Of a stretch of 64,000 nt of DNA, positions 9,242 to 20,473 are shown one piece after another. A model generated the notes under the pieces. That model had not been told where the DNA came from and did no database searches. It was given only the letters and a program-made list of their open reading frames with translations. Every line of letters starts with the position of its first letter. The stretch's first letter is position 1. This DNA is from Streptomyces sp. DHE7-1 (GTDB taxonomy: Bacteria > Actinomycetota > Actinomycetes > Streptomycetales > Streptomycetaceae). The translations under genes were made by a program, and so were the position numbers. The stretch covers positions 2,666,001 through 2,730,000 of the forward strand of contig JACJDG010000003.1 in NCBI GenBank assembly GCA_016432725.1, in the 5' to 3' direction.

Positions 9242-11002
9242 TCAGCCCGCCCGCAGCGCTGCATGGGCCTCCCCCACCGAGGGGAAGACGCGCAGCCGCC
9301 GGGTGGCGCCTTCCGAATAGGGGCTCGCCCGCAGCGTGGCCAGGACCGCCTCCCTGGGGCGGGCGAGCACCAGTTCGCAGCGGCGCTCCGCCAGATCGAC
9401 GGTGAGCTGCGCCAGGATCTCGGCGGCCGTGGCATCCACGTGGAACACCGTCCCGGCGTCCAGGACCACGTACCGGGGCCGGGGCGACCGGGCCGCCACC
9501 AGGCCGAGGACCTTGTACCGGACGCGCGCGGCGTTGGCGAAGAACAGCGGCGCGTCCACCCGGTAGATCAGCACGTCCGAATCGACGGACTCCCCGGGGG
9601 CGACCTCGTGGATCCGTCCGTCGCCCGTGACGGCGAGGACCGCGTCATGGGGCCAGGTCACCCGGCGGAGCAACTGCAGCAGCGCGAGGACGACGGCCAC
9701 CAGCAGCCCGTGCAGCACCCCGAGACCCAGGACCGCGACCATCGTGGCCAGCGCGAGGAGCGCCTCCCTGCGCCAGCCGCGCCACAGCTCACCGAACGCG
9801 GTGACGTCGATGAGGTGGGAGGTCGACACCATGACGACCGCGGCCAGGACCGTCTTCGGCAGGAGCCCGATGACCGGCCCCGTGCTCAGCAGGCCGACGA
9901 CCACGAAGCAGGCTCCCGCCAGTTGGTACAGCTGCGAGCGGGCCCCCGCGCTCCGGGCGGAGAGGGTGCGCTGTGTGCTGGGCATCGGCGCGAAGCCACC
10001 GAGCAGTCCGGCGCCCGCGCCGGCCGCTCCCAGAGCCGCCGACTCCCTCACGAGCGAGACCCGCCCCTCGGACACCCCCGTCCTGCGCAGCGCGGCCACA
10101 CCCTCGATCGACGCGATCATGGCCATGCCGGCCGCGGTCGGCAGCAGCTCCCACGCGTCCCGAGCCGTCACGTCCGGCCAGGACGGCGCGGGCAGGCCGC
10201 CGGTGATGACCCCCGTCAGCGCGACCCCGTGACCGGCCAGATCCGCCACCGCGGACACGATGACGGCGATCACGCACACGACGGGTGTGGGCGGCACGGC
10301 GCTCAGCGCGGGGACGGCACGCAGCACCCTCTTGAGCACCACGAGCCCGATGAGCGAGGACACGCCCACGGCGGCGGTCACCACCTGCGTCTGCTCCAGA
10401 TGCGTGAGGACCTGCCACAGCTTCACCATCGGGCGGTCGCTGTGGGTGGGCACGCCCAGCAGCGTACCCACCTGGCTCGCCATGACCTGCACGGCGGTAC
10501 CGGCCAGATAGCCCAGCACCACCGGCCCCGACATGAAGGCGGTGAGTCCCCGCAACCGCCCGGGGAGCAGCAGCAGAACTCCGGTGATCAAGGCCAGACA
10601 GGCGGACAGCGCCACCGTCCGGTGGGCCTCCCCGCCGGCCCGGCCGCTCACCGCCGCGAACGTCATGATCGCCATCGTCGAGGACGGGCCGACCGCCACC
10701 AGGCGACAAGAGGTGCACAGGGCGAACAGCACCATCGCGCCCACCGCGGTGTACAGACCGGCGACCGGATGCAGGCCCGCCACCTGCCCGTATCCCAGGG
10801 CCTGCGGCACCAGTGTCACCGCGATCGCGAACCCGGCCACCACGTCCCCTCGCGCCCCGGCCCACGTGTAGCGCCGCAACTGCCCGAGGAGCGGTACCGC
10901 CGAGAACACCCGCCGCCCGTTCACTGTCACCGCGTCATTGTCGGAAACGCACCACGGACGTCGGGGAACGAATCGCAGGGCTGCCCGAGGTTTCGCCGTC
11001 AC
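9242..11002 (-). CDS. SulP/SLC26 family anion transporter with STAS domain
   Basis: 586 aa, intact. The N-terminal ~430 residues carry many hydrophobic segments and the SulP signature near the start (AGFAIAVTLVPQALGYGQVAG). The cytoplasmic C terminus is a STAS domain (VLIYRVDAPLFFANAARV ... VVLDAGTVFHVDATAAEIL). Family members move sulfate, bicarbonate or other anions. Next to a sulfatase it is best read as an uptake or export route for released sulfate, though bicarbonate is not excluded. No clear ribosome binding site fits the first ATG, so an internal GTG around residue 20 may be the true start. Confidence 0.85.
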   Translation of the reverse strand: MTAKPRAALRFVPRRPWCVSDNDAVTVNGRRVFSAVPLLGQLRRYTWAGARGDVVAGFAIAVTLVPQALGYGQVAGLHPVAGLYTAVGAMVLFALCTSCRLVAVGPSSTMAIMTFAAVSGRAGGEAHRTVALSACLALITGVLLLLPGRLRGLTAFMSGPVVLGYLAGTAVQVMASQVGTLLGVPTHSDRPMVKLWQVLTHLEQTQVVTAAVGVSSLIGLVVLKRVLRAVPALSAVPPTPVVCVIAVIVSAVADLAGHGVALTGVITGGLPAPSWPDVTARDAWELLPTAAGMAMIASIEGVAALRRTGVSEGRVSLVRESAALGAAGAGAGLLGGFAPMPSTQRTLSARSAGARSQLYQLAGACFVVVGLLSTGPVIGLLPKTVLAAVVMVSTSHLIDVTAFGELWRGWRREALLALATMVAVLGLGVLHGLLVAVVLALLQLLRRVTWPHDAVLAVTGDGRIHEVAPGESVDSDVLIYRVDAPLFFANAARVRYKVLGLVAARSPRPRYVVLDAGTVFHVDATAAEILAQLTVDLAERRCELVLARPREAVLATLRASPYSEGATRRLRVFPSVGEAHAALRAG

Positions 11003-11046
11003 AGCTCATCCGAGGCGGCGGACGGCCACCGGTGCGGCCCCGGCCG

Positions 11047-11631
11047 TCACACACGGTTGAACGGCTTCCCCTGGACGCAGTGGGCGGGCGCATTGTTGCC
11101 GCTCACGTCGAAGTCGGAACAGGTGAGGAAGAGGTAGTTGAACTTGCCCAGCAGAAAGGCGAGAACGCCGACCAGGATCGTGACGCCCACGGCGCCCAGG
11201 CGGTGGAGCACCGGGAGCGCGGCGTAGTCGGGCACGAGGATGCGCGAGAGCAGCCATGCCAGGAACGGGGCGCCCACCAGGGTCAGAGCCGCCTCCGCGT
11301 AGTGCAGGTAGGGAAAGCCGTGGGTCCTCGGAGTCACCGCGGCCAGGACCACCCAGACCGAGGGGAGGGCCAGCGCGACCCACCCTCCCCAGGGCAGCGC
11401 GCCTCTGCTGCGGAAGAGCAGGCCCGACAGCAGCACCGAGGTGGCCACGGCCCAGAGGGAGAGCACGGTGTCGAAGAAGACGGCGTCGTACGCGCCCAGC
11501 GTGAAGGCGGGCCACCAGATGACCAGCGTTCCTCCAACGGCGGCGGTCGCCGTGGCCCGCAGGCGGGGGTCGATCGCACGGGGCCCGCGTGACGGCCCGG
11601 AATCCGCGACGGCAGATGATTCCTCGGTCAA
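11047..11631 (-). CDS. hypothetical membrane protein
   Basis: 194 aa with about five transmembrane helices (for example VGGTLVIWWPAFTLGAY, VATSVLLSGLLF, GWVALALPSVWVVLAAV, LGAVGVTILVGVLAFLLG). The polar C-terminal tail has two cysteines (TCSDFDVSGNNAPAHC) that could form an extracytoplasmic disulfide. The TTG start at 11631 is preferred because GGCGGAG lies five bases upstream; in-frame starts extend to 11727. I do not recognise a family. It is downstream of, and on the same strand as, the two motif-sharing membrane proteins, 122 bp away. Confidence 0.6.
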   Translation of the reverse strand: MTEESSAVADSGPSRGPRAIDPRLRATATAAVGGTLVIWWPAFTLGAYDAVFFDTVLSLWAVATSVLLSGLLFRSRGALPWGGWVALALPSVWVVLAAVTPRTHGFPYLHYAEAALTLVGAPFLAWLLSRILVPDYAALPVLHRLGAVGVTILVGVLAFLLGKFNYLFLTCSDFDVSGNNAPAHCVQGKPFNRV

Positions 11632-11753
11632 GCCCACTCCGCCCGCAGGAAGCGTCTTTCGGCTCAATATGCAGGCACTCCACGCCTGCGGCCACTCGCC
11701 ACTCCGCCGGGACGCCGGCGTTCCCACGTGGGGGATCCAGAGGCGGATCGTCG

Positions 11754-12754
11754 TCAGGCGTACGCCACCTTGATCTCAAAGATCAGGAATCCGCCGTTCT
11801 GGTACAGGTAACCGTCCTGCCTGTCCCCGAGCGGGGCACCGGGCGCCACCGTGAGGCCGGACTTCACGGCTCCTGACTCATGCGTCTCCTTGAGGGGAAC
11901 CCCACCCTCGTCGACGCCGTTGGTGTGCATCCGCGCCGAATCCGGCACGTAGGTGAACTTGACGCGCCGTGGCGCCACGAAATCGCAACTGTCCCACACG
12001 GTGATCGAGTTCGCGGCGCTGAGCACACCTCTGACAGCCGGGTTGTACAGGGCTTCGGAGGGCAGCAGGACGAGCGCCCTGGAGTCCTGCAACGCCGCGG
12101 CGGGGTTGGGATACTCCTTCCCTCCTACCAGCCTGCGGTCGAAAGCGGGAGTGATGGCGTTGTTGAAGAACAAATAGCAGAGGTAATGATGACCATCGTT
12201 CGCGATCACCTGGTCCGCATAAAAAGTGTTTCGATCCCCCTTGTCGCGACACTGCACGAAATTACGTTCGTCGCCGTGCACCCGATTGTCCGTGATGGAA
12301 TTGAACACGGGATACGAAGCGGGATGATTCATGGTGAAGGTCTTGCGCTCCGGCCCCAGCCACCCGAGTTGTCCATTCTCACGTCCGGGGACGTGGAGAC
12401 CGTCGCCCGGGGCCGGTCGGTGGAGGTCGGTGCGGCCGCGCCCGAAGTCCCACGCGCCTGAGGCAGCCAACCTTGCTGCACTGCCACCAGGGCGACGACG
12501 CAGACACTCGCGAACACGCCGACAAGAAGCGCTCTTCTGCCTCCCGGCGCCGCCCACCCGGCCGAGCCGCCAGGGGACACCACGTACTGCTTGTCGACAT
12601 ACGTGACCCGGCTGTTGCTCCCGAGCGCCGAGCCCTTGATGTCGCGGCCCGCGGCCACACCACCCGCCTCCGCCGACACCCGCACCCCCGGCTGCGCAGG
12701 CCCCTCCTCAGGCGCTCGGGACTTCCCGCGTCGCGGCCAGGGCAGTGGAGTCAC
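11754..12754 (-). CDS. single-pass membrane protein with shared G/D/S motif and large exported domain (one-base frameshift in assembly)
   Basis: About 333 aa after repair. The cytoplasmic N terminus holds the motif GGVAAGRDIKGSALGSNSRV. One transmembrane helix follows (RALLVGVFASVCVVALVAVQ), then a Thr/Pro-rich linker and an exported domain of ~220 residues with four Cys (FVQCRDKGDRNTFY, HHYLCYLFFN, VWDSCDFVAPRRVKF). The frame breaks in the C run at 12363-12365, joining VRMDNSG to WLGPERKTF. The GTG start at 12754 overlaps the previous gene by 4 nt (GTGA), so the two are coupled. I do not recognise the exported domain; it may bind a ligand at the cell surface. Confidence 0.65.
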
Positions 12755-13178
12755 CGCCCGCTTCCCTCGCCCAACGCGCTGTCGGTGACATCACCGCCGG
12801 CCGCGATCCCGTCTCGGCCCGCCCTGACGTCATCCCCTCGCGAACCGGCGTCGCGGTGCTGCGCGGCGTCGTGGGAGGCCCGGTCACCTTGGAGTTCTTT
12901 CCCAGCGCGGAACCTGTGATGTCGCCGCCCACCGCGATCCCGCCGCGTCCCGCCCGTACCTGCCGGCCAGGGGTGGAACCTCCACCGTCACCGCGGAGGA
13001 GGGCCAGGACCGAGACCAGCAGCGCGGCCAGTCCGGCGACCGCGCCCGTCACGCTCGCCGCCTGGCCCGCGGTGTCCAGATCCCCGGCGAGAGCGAGCCA
13101 GACCAGACCGGCCGTCCCCGCTCCGGTCACCACCGCCGTGACCACGGCCCACCAACGAGCCGCCCCTGCCAGAACCAC
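12751..13178 (-). CDS. small membrane protein with two copies of the G/D/S motif (one-base frameshift in assembly)
   Basis: About 142 aa after repair. Two hydrophobic helices (WWAVVTAVVTGAGTAGLVWL and VTGAVAGLAALLVSVLALL) are followed by a polar tail. The tail carries two related motifs: RAGRGGIAVGGDITGSALGK and RAGRDGIAAGGDVTDSALGE. The frame breaks at the C run 12834-12837; adding one base exposes the second motif and a TGA at 12751. The next gene starts inside this stop codon and has a third copy of the motif. Such Gly-Asp-Ser motifs occur, from memory, beside signalling or effector domains in actinomycete proteins; the function is unknown. The GTG start at 13178 has GGGGTGG upstream. Confidence 0.55.
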
Positions 13179-13330
13179 CAGCTCACCACCCCTTCGCCTT
13201 GAAAACCACGCAGACCTGGACGATCAAGGGCGATGACACCCGATCGATCGTACTGCTGACGGTGGCGGCATTGGGCAGAAAGAGCGCATGCCCCTGTGGG
13301 TAAAGGAACCCGATCGAGGCCTCGCCGACC

Positions 13331-15291
<1,961 letters not shown>

Positions 15292-15360
15292 CTCGCGAAC
15301 CTTCATGAGCTGACAGGGTGACCATTCAGCGTAACCCGCCCGGAGGGCTCCCCCGTACGC

Positions 15361-16859
15361 TCAGACGGACGCCCCCGATTTGATCTTCGCCCACAGGCCC
15401 GGCAGCTCGGCCTCCGCCGCCGCCGCGCGCCGCTCCTCCCGGCCGTAGAGCAGGCCGTAGGTGAAGGTGCTCTCCCCCGCCGCGTGGGCGACCGCGGCGA
15501 ACTCGCGCAGGGCGTGGCGGGCCATGACGCTGTCCTGGTGGTCGCCCAGCAGGGAGGTGAGGGACTTCATCGACTTGGCCAGGGAGCCGGCCGGGGCGCC
15601 GAGGGCGGGGACGGCGGCCTCGGCGGCGTAGCGGGTGCGTTTGGCCTTCTTGCGGGCCTCGTGCAGGGCGACGTCGCGTTCGTGGCCGGGCGGCAGGTCG
15701 AGCGCGTGGGTGATCAGGCGGGTGACCTTGGCGAGATCCTTGCGCACGGCCTTGGCGATCACCTTCGCGGGCTTCCCGGCGGCCTTGTCGCGCAGTGGCG
15801 GGTCGGCGAGGAGCGCGTCGAGGGTGTCGAGCAGGGCCTGGTGGCGGGCGGAGTCGAGGACGGCGATGAGGTGGCCGCGGGTGCTGCCGTGCCGTGCGTC
15901 GGCCCAGGAGGCGACCCGCCGGGACACGGGTCCGAGGACCAGCTCGGAGGGAGTTCGTCCAGGGCGGAGGTGAGGCGCTCCGCCAGGACCTCCTGGTCGC
16001 GGTCGGCGCCCAGCTCGCCCGCCAGCCATTTCAGCTCGGCGGCGACCGGGGTGGTGACGGCGGGGTCGAGGACCGTGCCGAAGGTGCGGAAGGTGCTGCG
16101 CATACGGCGGGTCGCGACCCGCATCCGGTGGACGGAGTCCGGGATGTCCCGGCGGACGGCCGGGTCGCGGTCGAGGATCTCGTCGCGTTGTTCGCGCAGG
16201 TAGGCGAGGACGTGGTCGCCGGCGGTCACGGGCCGTGCGGGCTTGGCGGGCCGGGTGCGGGTGCCGCCGGTCCGCTCCAGCGCCCGGGCCAGCTTGGACG
16301 GTGCGGCGGACGGCCGTACGCCCGCCTTGCGCAGGCGTTTGTCGACCTTGTCGAGGAGGGCCGGGTCGGCGTCGTCGGCCAGTTCCACCTCGATCTCGGT
16401 CCACCGGGTGGTGCCGCCGGCCCGGTTGAGCCGTTCGGCGGTGACCGTGTCGACGCTGGCCTCGGCGAGCAGGGTGCCGTCGGCGTCGACCAGGTGGCTC
16501 ACGTCGCGGGCGGAGCGGAGCCGGACGACGGGGACCAGTTCGGCGCCGCGGACCCGGGAGCGGACCAGGGCGGCCAGTTCCTCGGGGACGGTGTCGGACA
16601 GCGGTGCCCTGATCTCGTCGCGGACGCCGGGGGCGACCGGGAATTTCAGGTGCCAGCCGTCGTCCGAGCCGCCGGTGCGGCGGCGCAGGGTGAGGGAGGC
16701 GGCGGCCAGGCGTTCGTCGGCGGTGTCGTAGTAGGTGGCGTCCAGCTCGACCACGCCCATGTCGAGGACGCCCGCCACCTTGCCGGCGCCCGTCAGGTCG
16801 GGCAGCCCGCTCTCATCGGATTCGTACTTGCGCTCGATCTCGCGTTTCGTATCCGCCAT
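15361..16859 (-). CDS. CYTH-CHAD domain protein (one-base frameshift in assembly)
   Basis: About 499 aa after repair. The N-terminal CYTH triphosphate tunnel domain begins with the ExExK signature (EIERKY) and goes on to alternating charged strands such as WTEIEVELADD. The C-terminal CHAD domain is helical with conserved His and Lys/Arg (HRMRVATRRMRSTFRTF, HEARKKAKRTRYAAE). CHAD domains bind polyphosphate, so a role at polyphosphate or another triphosphate is likely. One C is missing at 15949-15951; repair joins TSALDEL to PSELVLGPVSRRV. It lies between the radical SAM gene and rodA on the same strand. Confidence 0.85.
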
Positions 16860-16911
16860 GAACAGAATCTAGCCGCGATACGCCTGCTCAGTCCCCTTTC
16901 GTGCGGTTCGG

Positions 16912-18111
16912 TTAGGCGGACATCGGACGTTGCACCTTGATGGACTGCAGGAGGCCGACCGCGATCCACACCGCGAACATCGACGTGCCGCCGTAGGACA
17001 CGAAGGGCAGGGGCAGGCCGGTGACGGGCATGATGCCGAGCGTCATGCCGATGTTCTCGAAGGCCTGGAAGGCGAACCAGGCGATGATGCCGGCGGCGAC
17101 GACCGTGCCGTACAGCTCGGTGGAGTCGCGGGCGATGCGGCAGGCGCGCCACAGCACGACGCCGAGGAGGAGGATTATCAGTCCGGCACCGACGAAGCCG
17201 AGTTCCTCGCCCGCGACCGTGAAGACGAAGTCCGTCTGCTGTTCGGGGACGAACTGGCCGGTGGTCTGCGAGCCGTGGAAGAGGCCCGCGCCGGTGAGAC
17301 CGCCGGAGCCGATGGCGATGCGGGCCTGGTTGGTGTTGTAGCCGACGCCGGCCGGATCGAGGTCGGGGTTGGCGAAGGCGGCGAAGCGGGCGATCTGGTA
17401 CTCGTCCAGGATGTGCAGCTGCCAGACGGCGATCGCGCCGACGGTGCCGGCGGTGATCAGGCCGAAGACCCAGCGGTTGGAGGAGCCGGAGGCGAGCAGC
17501 ACGCCGAGGATGATGACCACCATGACCATGACCGACCCGAGGTCGGGCATGAGCAGCACAATGAGGATCGGCACGGCGGCCAGCCCCAGGGACTGCAGGA
17601 CCGTGCGGTGGTCGGGGTACTTCTTGTCCCCGGCGTCGACCCGGGCCGACAGCAGCATGGCCATGCCCAGGATGATCGTGATCTTCACGAACTCCGAGGG
17701 CTGCAGCGAGAAGCCGCCGCCGAGCACGATCCAGGAGTGGGCGCCGTTGACGGTGGAGCCCAGAGGGGTCAGCACGGCGAGGATGCCGAAGACGGACAGG
17801 CCGTAGAGGATCGGCACGGCGTTGCGCAGGGCCCGGTGGCCGAGCCAGAGCGTGGCGATCATCAGGGCCAGCCCGATGCCGGTGTTCATCAGGTGCCGGA
17901 GCAGGAAGTAGTACGGGTCGCCCTGGTTGATCTCGGTGCGGTTGCGGGTGGCCGAGTAGACCAGCAGGGAGCCGATGCCCGAGAGCGCGAGTGCCGACAG
18001 CAGTATCGGCCAGTCGAGCCTGCGGGCCAGCGAGTCGCGGGCGAAGAGCCTGGTCCAGCCGGCCCGCTCGGGTCCGTAACCGGAGACGGAGAAGCTGTTG
18101 GAGCTGGTCAT
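16912..18111 (-). CDS. rodA: SEDS peptidoglycan glycosyltransferase RodA (Sfr-like)
   Basis: 399 aa with about ten transmembrane helices. It polymerises lipid II into glycan strands together with its partner PBP. SEDS landmarks are the segments NGAHSWIVLGGGFSLQPSEF, MPDLGSVMVMVVIILG and SYGGTSMF. Its ATG overlaps the stop codon of the PBP gene upstream (ATGA, 18108-18111), matching the paired action of the two proteins. In Streptomyces this cluster is linked to spore-wall synthesis, and the S. coelicolor homologue is named sfr. Confidence 0.93.
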   Translation of the reverse strand: MTSSNSFSVSGYGPERAGWTRLFARDSLARRLDWPILLSALALSGIGSLLVYSATRNRTEINQGDPYYFLLRHLMNTGIGLALMIATLWLGHRALRNAVPILYGLSVFGILAVLTPLGSTVNGAHSWIVLGGGFSLQPSEFVKITIILGMAMLLSARVDAGDKKYPDHRTVLQSLGLAAVPILIVLLMPDLGSVMVMVVIILGVLLASGSSNRWVFGLITAGTVGAIAVWQLHILDEYQIARFAAFANPDLDPAGVGYNTNQARIAIGSGGLTGAGLFHGSQTTGQFVPEQQTDFVFTVAGEELGFVGAGLIILLLGVVLWRACRIARDSTELYGTVVAAGIIAWFAFQAFENIGMTLGIMPVTGLPLPFVSYGGTSMFAVWIAVGLLQSIKVQRPMSA

Positions 18112-20357
18112 GTGCGCATCCTCCGGCTTCCCCTCCCGCGGCGGCGTCTGCGGGTGTCGCGGTTGCCCGTGGTGGGCGAGGGCGAGATGGCCGGGGTCTG
18201 GCCGTCGTCGTTGCTGGGGTTGTCCTTCTGGGATGCCTCGACGTCCTTGGCCGGGTCGCCGGCGACCTTCGGAGAGGCGATGGTGCCGTCGGGGCGGACC
18301 TTGGGAAGGCTCTTCTGCGGTTCGGGCAGCAGGGCCTTCTTGTTGTCGACGGAGCCGTCGCCGGCGACGCCGTAGAGCGCGCTGTAGATGTTGCGCACGG
18401 CCTCACCGGAGGCTCCGGAACCCGTACCGGCCTGGGCGATCGTCATGATCACCGTGTAGTCCTTGGAGTAGGTGGCCAGCCAGGAGGTGGTCTGCTTGCC
18501 GTAGACCTCGGCGGTACCGGTCTTGGCGTGCAGCGGGATCTTGTCCTGGGGCCAGCCGCCGAACTTCCAGGCGGCGGTACCGCGGGTGATGACGCCGGCG
18601 AAGGCGTCGTTCATGCCCTTGAGGGTGGCCTGGGAGACCGGGAGCCTGCCGTTCTTCTTCGGCTTGATCTCCGTGACGCTCTTGCCGTCCGCGCTGACGA
18701 TCGCCTTGCCGATGGTGGGCTGGTACATGGTGCCGCCGTTGGCGACGGCGCCGTAGATCGCGGCCTCCTGGATGGGGGTGACCAGGGTGTCGCCCTGCCC
18801 GATGGAGTAGTTGATCGAGTCGCCCTCGCGCATCTTGTTGCCCTCGAGGCAGTTCTCGTACGCGATCTTCTCGACGTAGCTGCCGTCCTTCTTGCCGGAC
18901 TTGCACCAGGCGTCCTTGTTGGCCTTCCAGTAGTCGAGCTTCCACTGGCGGTCGGGGACGCGTCCGGTGACCTCGTTGGGCAGGTCGACGCCGGTCTCCT
19001 TGCCGAGGCCGAACTGGTGGGCGGCCTTGTAGAAGTAGTCCTTGGGCTTGCCCTTCTTGGGGTTGATGCCGCCGTCGCGCTTCCACTCCCGGTCGGCGAG
19101 ACCGTAGAAGACGGTGTCGCAGGAGACCTCGAGGGCGCGGCCGAGGGAGATCGGGCCGAAGTTCTCGCCCTCGAAGTTCTTGAAGACCTGGCTGCCCACG
19201 GAGTAGGAGCTGGTGCAGGGGTAGCGGCCGTCGAAGGGGTAGCCGGCCTCGACCGCGGCGGCCGTGGAGACCACCTTGAAGGTCGAACCGGGTGCGGCCT
19301 GGCCCTGGATGGCCCGGTTGAGCAGCGGGTAGTCGGAGTTCTTGCCGGTGAGGGCCTTGTAGTCCTTGGCGGAGATGCCGCCGACCCAGACGTTCGGGTC
19401 GTAGGTCGGTGCGGAGGCCATGGCGACTATCCGGCCGGTCTTGGCCTCCATGACCACGACGGCACCGGAGTCGGCCTTGTAGTTCTCGCCGGTGATCTTG
19501 TCGAACTGCTGGCGGGCGACCTTCATCGCCTTGTCCAGCTCGTACTCGGCGACGCGCTGCACCCGGGAGTCGATGCTGGTGACCAGGGTGGACCCGGACT
19601 CGGCCGCGTCGGACCGGGCCTTGCCGATGACCCGGCCGAGGTTGTCCACCTCGTAGCGGGTGACGCCCGCCTTGCCGCGCAGCGCCTTGTCGTACTGGCG
19701 CTCGAGACCGGAGCGGCCGACCATGTCGGAGCGCAGATAGGGCGAGTCGGTGTCCTTGGCCTTCTGGATCTCCTCGTCGGTGACCGGCGAGAGGTAGCCG
19801 AGGACCTGGGAGGTGTTGGACTTGCCCGGGCCCGGGTAGCGGCGCACGGCCTCCGGCTCGGCGGTGATGCCGGGGAAGTCCTCGGCGCGCTCGCGGATCT
19901 GCAGGGCCTGCTTGGCGGTGGCCTCGTCGGTGATCGGGATGGGCTGGTAGGGCGAGCCGTTCCAGCAGGGCTGCGGGGTCTCGGCGTCGCACAGCCGGAC
20001 CTTGCGCATGACGTCGGCGGCCTTCATCCCGAGGACGCCGGCCAGCTTGGTGAGGACGGCCTTGCCGTCGTCCGCCTGCTTGAGCAGGTCGGTGCGGGAG
20101 GCGGAGACGACCAGGCGGGTCTCGTTGTCGGCGAGCGGCACGCCCCGGGCGTCGAGGATGTCGCCGCGCACGGCGGGGTCGACGACCTGCTGGACGTGGT
20201 TGCCGGAGGCCTCCTTCTGGTACGCGGCGCCCTCCCGGATCTGCAGGTACCACAGGCGGCCGCCGAGGGTGCCGAGGAGGGAGAGGACGAGGATCTGGAT
20301 GACGACGAGGCGGATCTGGACCCGTGGGGTCCGTCCGGTCTCGGGAATGTTGGTCAC
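18108..20357 (-). CDS. mrdA: penicillin-binding protein 2, class B transpeptidase
   Basis: 749 aa. It cross-links peptidoglycan as partner of the RodA encoded just downstream. There is one N-terminal transmembrane helix (LVVIQILVLSLLGTLGG), a class B dimerisation domain, then the transpeptidase domain with the active-site STFK near residue 357 (AAPGSTFKVV), a central segment with INYSIGQGD, and KTG near 611 (HAKTGTAEVYG). The C-terminal ~90 residues after the catalytic domain are low-complexity (Pro/Ser/Asp), ending in Arg-rich sequence. It is 116 bp from mreD, in one minus-strand cluster. Confidence 0.93.
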   Translation of the reverse strand: MTNIPETGRTPRVQIRLVVIQILVLSLLGTLGGRLWYLQIREGAAYQKEASGNHVQQVVDPAVRGDILDARGVPLADNETRLVVSASRTDLLKQADDGKAVLTKLAGVLGMKAADVMRKVRLCDAETPQPCWNGSPYQPIPITDEATAKQALQIRERAEDFPGITAEPEAVRRYPGPGKSNTSQVLGYLSPVTDEEIQKAKDTDSPYLRSDMVGRSGLERQYDKALRGKAGVTRYEVDNLGRVIGKARSDAAESGSTLVTSIDSRVQRVAEYELDKAMKVARQQFDKITGENYKADSGAVVVMEAKTGRIVAMASAPTYDPNVWVGGISAKDYKALTGKNSDYPLLNRAIQGQAAPGSTFKVVSTAAAVEAGYPFDGRYPCTSSYSVGSQVFKNFEGENFGPISLGRALEVSCDTVFYGLADREWKRDGGINPKKGKPKDYFYKAAHQFGLGKETGVDLPNEVTGRVPDRQWKLDYWKANKDAWCKSGKKDGSYVEKIAYENCLEGNKMREGDSINYSIGQGDTLVTPIQEAAIYGAVANGGTMYQPTIGKAIVSADGKSVTEIKPKKNGRLPVSQATLKGMNDAFAGVITRGTAAWKFGGWPQDKIPLHAKTGTAEVYGKQTTSWLATYSKDYTVIMTIAQAGTGSGASGEAVRNIYSALYGVAGDGSVDNKKALLPEPQKSLPKVRPDGTIASPKVAGDPAKDVEASQKDNPSNDDGQTPAISPSPTTGNRDTRRRRRGRGSRRMRT

Positions 20358-20473
20358 TGCGGCTGTCTCCCCCTCTCAGTGCGCTGACGTGTGTGCGCCG
20401 ACGAATGGTGAACGATCCGCCGGTGCGGCGCCGTTCCGTCGGTCTTGCCCCGTTCGGGTGAACTCTGCCGCGT

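Noticed and set aside
12751..13178. GGDEF-type diguanylate cyclase from the GGDI motif
   Set aside because: The motif lacks the GG(D/E)EF active site and the surrounding domain; it is a short Gly/Asp/Ser stretch.
17991..20387. Long open frame (~800 codons) antisense to pbp2
   Set aside because: High-GC codon bias opens antisense frames; the translation is low-complexity Val/Gly/Leu/Asp without domains, and the minus-strand PBP2 is unambiguous.
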